Under the pieces are notes generated by a model. That model searched no databases. It was not told the DNA's origin and worked only from the letters and a program-made list of their open reading frames with translations. From JBCBWG01 sp039039985 (GTDB lineage Bacteria > Pseudomonadota > Alphaproteobacteria > Rhizobiales > Hyphomicrobiaceae): a stretch of DNA of 26,552 nt. Below are positions 22,712-26,552 of this stretch, piece by piece (the first letter of the stretch is position 1; every line of letters begins with the position of its first letter). The translations under genes and the position numbers were made by a program. The DNA lies in NCBI GenBank assembly GCA_039039985.1, contig JBCCOV010000045.1, positions 1 to 26,552 of the forward strand. Reading direction: 5' to 3'.

Positions 22712-23104
22712 GTGCGACAAGTCCGCGTTTCCGCACGTCCGTCTGTGCAACCGGCTGCGAATGACGTACCGCTGGTGCTCGGCCCCGACATACGGATACT
22801 CGGTTGCTTCGAGACGACGGGTGAACTCGAAATCCACGGCGAAATCGAAGGTGAAGTTCGCGCTCAGAACATCACCCTGGGTCGTCGCGGCCGGTTGAGC
22901 GGAACCGCTGTTGCGGAACGGGTGACCGTTTACGGCATTGTCGAAGACGGCTTCATATTCGCCAATCGCATCGTGCTTGGCGAGTCGTGCGATGTCACCG
23001 GCGAGCTGTACTATAAAGCGCTGGATATTCAGTCCGGCAGCCTGTTCGAGGGCAAGTCCCGGCGCCACGACGACCCAAAGAGCCTGGCACCGGAAGCCCC
23101 CTGA
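22712..23104 (+). CDS. Bactofilin (polymer-forming cytoskeletal protein)
   Basis: A 130-residue protein with the bactofilin beta-helix core: LGPDIRILGCFETTGELEIHG, EIEGEVRAQNITLGRRGRLSG, AVAERVTVYGIVEDGFIFANR, and IVLGESCDVTGELYYKALDI, i.e. repeating short strands with Gly turns, then SLFEGKSRR at the end. Bactofilins form nucleotide-independent filaments under the inner membrane and guide local cell-wall growth. The short N-terminal tail (about 22 residues) could contact the membrane. The start is GTG at 22712, bounded by a stop at 22694; a GTG at 22745 is an alternative. No M23 peptidase gene, the frequent partner of bactofilins, is adjacent. It converges with the aminotransferase, six bases apart. 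Confidence 0.9.
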   Translation: MRQVRVSARPSVQPAANDVPLVLGPDIRILGCFETTGELEIHGEIEGEVRAQNITLGRRGRLSGTAVAERVTVYGIVEDGFIFANRIVLGESCDVTGELYYKALDIQSGSLFEGKSRRHDDPKSLAPEAP

Positions 23105-23110
23105 GCTCAA

Positions 23111-24286
23111 TCAAATCTGCCGATCCAGCCAGTCTGTCAAACGCGCCATCGCCGTCCGCAGTTGATCTGCCGAACGGAGGTAGCAGATCCGGAAGTGGCC
23201 CTCGCCGCCGGGACCGAATGCGGATCCTGGAGCCAGGCCGATGTTGGCTTCATCGACAAGTTTCAGCGCGCTTTGAAGGGAGTCGGTTTCGCCTTCTATA
23301 CCGAACAGGAGGTAGAAGGCGCCGTCAGGCCGGGCAAATCGAATCCGATTGTAGGGCTGCAGCGCATCACAGACGATTTGACGACCGTCGGCCGCCTTCT
23401 CGATTTGCGCTTGTGCAATCGCCGCACCGTCCGTTAGCGCCGCCACGCCGCCAGCTTGCAGGAACGTTGGAACACCAGACGTGTTGTACTGGATGTGGTT
23501 TTCGATGATTTGCCCGAGCGAAGGCGGTGCCTGAAGCCACCCCATGCGCCATCCCGTCATCGCCCAGTTCTTGGAAAAGGTCTGGACAAACAGAATCCGG
23601 TCGTCATCCTCCCGGATCGTCTGAAAACTGGGTGCCACATCCCCGTCGCCGTAATAGAAGCGGCCGTAAATCTCATCGGCAATGATCCAGAGGCCGCGAT
23701 CACGTGCAAAGTCGAGAATGGCGCGCAACTCGCCCGCCGATGCGGTCCAGCCGGATGGGTTCGATGGGGAGTTGATGAATAGGGCCCGCGTCTTGGGTCC
23801 GCAGGCGTCAAACAGGCGGTCCAGATCCAGCGCCCATCCACGCTCGCCGAGGGCCATCGGTACGAACCGAACATGCCCGCCGCGCGACAGGATCGCCCCT
23901 TCGAAGTTGGGCCATGCCGGTGCTGGCACCACCACCTCGTCCCCGTCACCGATGACAAGCTGCACAGCCATCTGGATGGCCTGCATACCGCCGCAGGTCA
24001 GGTTGAACTGCTCCATCGAAAACGGCCGGCCGTAGAGATTTGCGAAGTAAGCCGCAAGTGCCTCACGAAGCGGCGGAATCCCGCGCTGATAGGTGTAGAA
24101 GGTCTGCCCGTCTTGTAGAGCGCGGGTTGCGGCATCGGATATGAGCGGATCAGTCGGTGAATCTCCCTCGCCTGCCCACAGCGGGATCAGGCCGTCACGC
24201 GTACGTCCGTAATTGAAGACCGTCACAATCCCGCTTTCGGGAAGCGAACGCGCCGAGCGCGTCAAACCATCGTACAAGTCGCTCAT
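23111..24286 (-). CDS. Class I/II PLP-dependent aminotransferase
   Basis: A 391-residue fold-type I aminotransferase of the aspartate aminotransferase subgroup. GEGDSPTDP, YTYQRGIPPLREALA, the SPSNPSGW loop, ADEIYGRFYYG with Asp204 and Tyr207, TFSKNWAMTGWRMGW with the PLP Lys239, and HFRICYLRS with the carboxylate-binding Arg are all visible. The amino acid substrate cannot be assigned from these motifs. It lies 163 bases downstream of the zinc alcohol dehydrogenase on the same strand; the gap holds two small hairpins (24362-24380 and 24401-24418), so co-transcription is doubtful. The start ATG at 24286 is the first in frame with full-length family N-terminus. Confidence 0.92.
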   Translation of the reverse strand: MSDLYDGLTRSARSLPESGIVTVFNYGRTRDGLIPLWAGEGDSPTDPLISDAATRALQDGQTFYTYQRGIPPLREALAAYFANLYGRPFSMEQFNLTCGGMQAIQMAVQLVIGDGDEVVVPAPAWPNFEGAILSRGGHVRFVPMALGERGWALDLDRLFDACGPKTRALFINSPSNPSGWTASAGELRAILDFARDRGLWIIADEIYGRFYYGDGDVAPSFQTIREDDDRILFVQTFSKNWAMTGWRMGWLQAPPSLGQIIENHIQYNTSGVPTFLQAGGVAALTDGAAIAQAQIEKAADGRQIVCDALQPYNRIRFARPDGAFYLLFGIEGETDSLQSALKLVDEANIGLAPGSAFGPGGEGHFRICYLRSADQLRTAMARLTDWLDRQI

Positions 24287-24400
24287 GATCTTAGACTTTC
24301 TGTTAGGGAGCTCGGGCCGAATGCGTCAGCGCCAGCCCCCCTTTGATTGAGATGAGATAAGAGCCGTCTTAAACGCGGCTTTGCTATTGAGGCCGCCGCT

Positions 24401-24418
24401 CGGGCCGCCTTTGGCCCG
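24401..24418 (-). other. Hairpin between the alcohol dehydrogenase and aminotransferase genes
   Basis: CGGGCC and GGCCCG pair across a 6-base loop, 32 bases after the alcohol dehydrogenase stop on the minus strand. A second small stem AGCCG/CGGCT (24362-24380), followed on the minus strand by CTTATC, comes next. Neither has a good T-run; together they may end the dehydrogenase transcript. Confidence 0.35.
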
Positions 24419-24449
24419 ACGTCACGATCGCCGGGTGAAAACGCCAGAG

Positions 24450-25511
24450 TTACGACGGATCGATGATCCCTTTGCCCATTTGCTGCTTGTCGAACTTTTC
24501 GTAGGCTACGTCGATCTCACTGATCGGCCAGCGATCCGTGATCAGCTTGTCGATCGCAACGCCATTGTCTGCAATGAAACGCGTACACTCGTCCTGAATT
24601 CCAGACGAAAATGTCCAAGAACCAATTACGGTAAGCTGACGGCGAATGAGATCGGGACTCACGTCAAACGTCACTTGTCCGCCCTCACCGACAAAAGCAA
24701 CCTTGCCCCAGGTCCGCGTGCCACGGGCTGATGCGAGCCGTGCATCTGGGTGTGCTGACGCCTCCAGCGCATAATCGACACCCTTGCTGCCCGTGAGTTT
24801 CCTTAGCTCCTCAACCGCATCCGTATCGGCCGCGTTCACCAGTTCATCCGCGCCACAGGTTTTGGCAAGCGCGAGACGATCAGCCGTCACGTCAACGGCG
24901 ATGACTCGCATGCCCATGGCCTTGGCGAGCAGCACGCCGCTGAGCCCCACAGGCCCTTGACCAAAAACGGCCAACGTGTGCCCGCCCGCCATCTCCATGC
25001 GCTTCAGGGCGCCATAGGCCGTCGTCGTTCCGCAGGAAATTGCAGCTCCTGTCTCGAAGCTGAGTTCATCGTGCAAGGGTACGAGCGTAAACGCCGGCAC
25101 CTTCATGTACTTTGCGTGCGCGCCGTGCCCGGTCACGCCGTAGACCTGCATAGATCCTTCTTTGCATAACTGTGACCAGCCCGAACGACAATCCGGGCAC
25201 ACCTCGCAACCGGCATAGTGGTGGATCGAGACTCGCTGGCCGTCCGGCGCTTGGTGCTTTGGAACGCCAGGACCGCGTGCGGCAACAATCCCGCACGGCT
25301 CGTGGCCATTGATCACCGGTTTACCGTCGCCGCCCAGTCCGAGCTTGCGCGCCATTTCAGGCGCGCCGCCGGGCGCCCGGTAGAAATGCAGATCCGAACC
25401 ACACATGCCGGACGCCTTGATTTCGACGACAACTTCCCCTTCACCGGGCGTCGGATCGTCAAAATCCTGCAGCTCGACCTGGCGACCTCCCACAAAAACA
25501 GCGCCCTTCAT
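24450..25511 (-). CDS. Zinc-dependent alcohol dehydrogenase, MDR family (polyol/idonate dehydrogenase-like)
   Basis: A 353-residue medium-chain dehydrogenase. The catalytic zinc ligands are Cys37 in GMCGSD and His70/Glu71 in NGHEP, and the structural zinc is held by Cys102, Cys105, Cys108 and Cys116 in GCEVCPDCRSGWSQLC. The NAD(P) loop is GQGPVG (184-189). HYAGCEVCPDC and the YRAPGG segment resemble L-idonate/sorbitol or L-threonine dehydrogenase-like members, but the substrate is not clear. GGGAGA just upstream of the ATG serves as ribosome binding site. It is divergent from the molybdenum hydroxylase genes across 214 bases. Confidence 0.9.
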   Translation of the reverse strand: MKGAVFVGGRQVELQDFDDPTPGEGEVVVEIKASGMCGSDLHFYRAPGGAPEMARKLGLGGDGKPVINGHEPCGIVAARGPGVPKHQAPDGQRVSIHHYAGCEVCPDCRSGWSQLCKEGSMQVYGVTGHGAHAKYMKVPAFTLVPLHDELSFETGAAISCGTTTAYGALKRMEMAGGHTLAVFGQGPVGLSGVLLAKAMGMRVIAVDVTADRLALAKTCGADELVNAADTDAVEELRKLTGSKGVDYALEASAHPDARLASARGTRTWGKVAFVGEGGQVTFDVSPDLIRRQLTVIGSWTFSSGIQDECTRFIADNGVAIDKLITDRWPISEIDVAYEKFDKQQMGKGIIDPS

Positions 25512-25725
25512 TTGCGTCTCCCGAAATCATGTCTTGGTGTTCTGTTGTGATTTTAGGGCTGGAAACGGCGGAGCCCAAACCACAATTAGCCGGGATGGGC
25601 TGCCTGGCATGGCCAAAAACGTGCTGAACCTTTGTCGCGATGCCATCGTTTCAGACAAGAGGCGGGGCCGTTCATTCAGTACGCAACCCAAATCAGCAGG
25701 CAGATTGCAGCATCCGAGGACACGC

Positions 25726-26184
25726 ATGCAAACAATCAAGGTCAATGGTCGAACCCATCGGGTCGACGTCGACGCGGACACCCCCGTTTTGTGGGTCATC
25801 CGCGATGAACTTGGTCTCACCGGAACCAAATTCGGCTGCGGGGTCGCAGCATGCGGTGCCTGCACGGTTCACGTGGACGGAACACCGATGCGGTCCTGCC
25901 AGCTCACGGTCGAAGATGCCGCCGGCAGCGACGTCCGCACAATCGAAGCGATTGACGGGCCGGTCGCAAAGGCCGTTCAAGACGCATGGCGAAAGCTCGA
26001 CGTTGTCCAATGCGGCTACTGCCAGTCCGGACAAATCATGCAGGCGATCAGTTTGCTTGAGTCGAACCGACAGCCATCTGACGAGGACATTGACTCGGAG
26101 ATGGGCGGCAACGCCTGTCGCTGCGCAACGTACCAACGCATTCGCGCCGCCATCCACCTTGCTTCCAAAACGTTGGAGGCCTGA
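25726..26184 (+). CDS. 2Fe-2S subunit of a molybdenum hydroxylase (IorA-like)
   Basis: A 152-residue electron-transfer subunit of the xanthine oxidase superfamily. The plant-type cluster is bound by Cys38, Cys43, Cys46 and Cys58 (GCGVAACGACTV then RSCQ), and the second cluster by Cys96, Cys99, Cys131 and Cys133 (QCGYCQSGQ then NACRCATY). The NACRCATYQRIRAAI ending is the form found in isoquinoline 1-oxidoreductase alpha subunit-like proteins, which pair with a Tat-exported large subunit and lack an FAD subunit. GAGGA at 25716-25720 supports the ATG at 25726; the longer in-frame opening to 25405 is unsupported. The large subunit follows after two bases. Confidence 0.93.
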   Translation: MQTIKVNGRTHRVDVDADTPVLWVIRDELGLTGTKFGCGVAACGACTVHVDGTPMRSCQLTVEDAAGSDVRTIEAIDGPVAKAVQDAWRKLDVVQCGYCQSGQIMQAISLLESNRQPSDEDIDSEMGGNACRCATYQRIRAAIHLASKTLEA

Positions 26185-26186
26185 TC

Positions 26187-26552
26187 ATGAGACCGACATC
26201 ATCACCACACACCCCCTTACTCTCCCCTGAGGCGCCAACCGATACGACACGGCGCGGCTTCCTGATTGGTTCAGCCGCAGCGGCCGGCGCTTTGATTGTC
26301 GGCTTCGGCTCAAGTGGCAGATTTGCCGTTGCCGGCGACAGCCGACTGGTTCCGAACCCGTTCGTTGGTTTGCTTTCCGACAACACTGTGGTTGTCATCG
26401 CAAAGCACTTCGAAATGGGGCAGGGAACGACAACCGGCCTGGCAACGATCATTGCCGAGGAGCTGGATGCCGATTGGGCCGACGTGAAGGTCGAATTCGC
26501 ACCGGCGAACACAAAGATCTACGCAAACCTGCTGTTTGGCGCTCAGGGTACC
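26187..26552 (+). CDS. Molybdopterin-binding large subunit (IorB-like), N-terminal part, cut by window end
   Basis: The frame runs open from ATG at 26187 to the last base, giving 122 residues. It starts with a twin-arginine signal, TTRRGFLIGSAAAAGALIVGF, so the folded cofactor enzyme is sent across the inner membrane. After it come NPFVGLLSDNTVVVIAKHFEMGQGTTTGLATIIAEELD and WADVKVEFAP, the N-terminal blocks of the isoquinoline 1-oxidoreductase beta subunit / periplasmic aldehyde dehydrogenase group. The two-base spacing to the 2Fe-2S gene shows one operon. Natural substrates are probably N-heterocycles or aldehydes; electrons would go to the respiratory chain via a cytochrome. Catalytic residues lie beyond the window. 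Confidence 0.9.
   Translation, partial: MRPTSSPHTPLLSPEAPTDTTRRGFLIGSAAAAGALIVGFGSSGRFAVAGDSRLVPNPFVGLLSDNTVVVIAKHFEMGQGTTTGLATIIAEELDADWADVKVEFAPANTKIYANLLFGAQGT

Noticed and set aside
24381..24731. 116-codon plus-strand frame over the alcohol dehydrogenase 3' end
   Set aside because: Antisense shadow of the dehydrogenase; no motif of its own.

Overview
The window looks like ordinary chromosome of a GC-rich alphaproteobacterium, most likely of the Hyphomicrobiales (Rhizobiales) type. The evidence is the gene content and order: hisC-tyrA divergent from metX-metW, phaA-phaB divergent from phaR, the mtgA-rpmF pair, a gloB/methyltransferase divergent pair, and interspersed palindromic repeats typical of the class. 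I see no prophage, transposase, CRISPR array, rRNA or tRNA. I found no clear-cut new multigene system; the less explained material is in intergenic repeats and a few poorly characterised proteins.

Layout. 1-990: 3' end of a B12-dependent ribonucleotide reductase, then a conserved protein of unknown function. 1041-3783 (minus): hisC-tyrA-chaC-like, a tightly overlapping operon for tyrosine synthesis plus a glutathione-degrading enzyme. 3996-5867 (plus): metX-metW for methionine. 6300-8559 (plus): egtB-egtD for ergothioneine. 8537-9322 (minus) and 9444-10217 (plus): a SAM methyltransferase divergent from glyoxalase II gloB. 10615-12210 (plus): a NYN-nuclease/LOTUS-type protein, closed by a bidirectional terminator. 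12328-15509: phaB and phaA (minus) divergent from the regulator phaR (plus), i.e. polyhydroxybutyrate precursor supply and its control, with several unexplained intergenic repeats and hairpins. 15510-16222: a gene-free repeat island. 16223-19895 (minus): a PAS-GGDEF-EAL c-di-GMP protein, a four-helix membrane protein, rpmF and mtgA. 20062-22399 (plus): ispA and an amidase. 22436-23104: a possible small divergent ORF and a bactofilin. 23111-25511 (minus): a zinc alcohol dehydrogenase followed by a PLP aminotransferase. 25726-end (plus): the 2Fe-2S subunit and the Tat-exported large subunit (cut by the window end) of an IorAB-like molybdenum hydroxylase.

Themes. Several genes touch low-molecular-weight thiols and sulfur: metX/metW (methionine), egtB/egtD (ergothioneine), chaC-like and gloB (glutathione). 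PHB genes point to carbon storage. mtgA and the bactofilin concern the cell wall and shape. Function calls rest on motifs I could read in the translations; start codons are stated with alternatives where the sequence does not decide.
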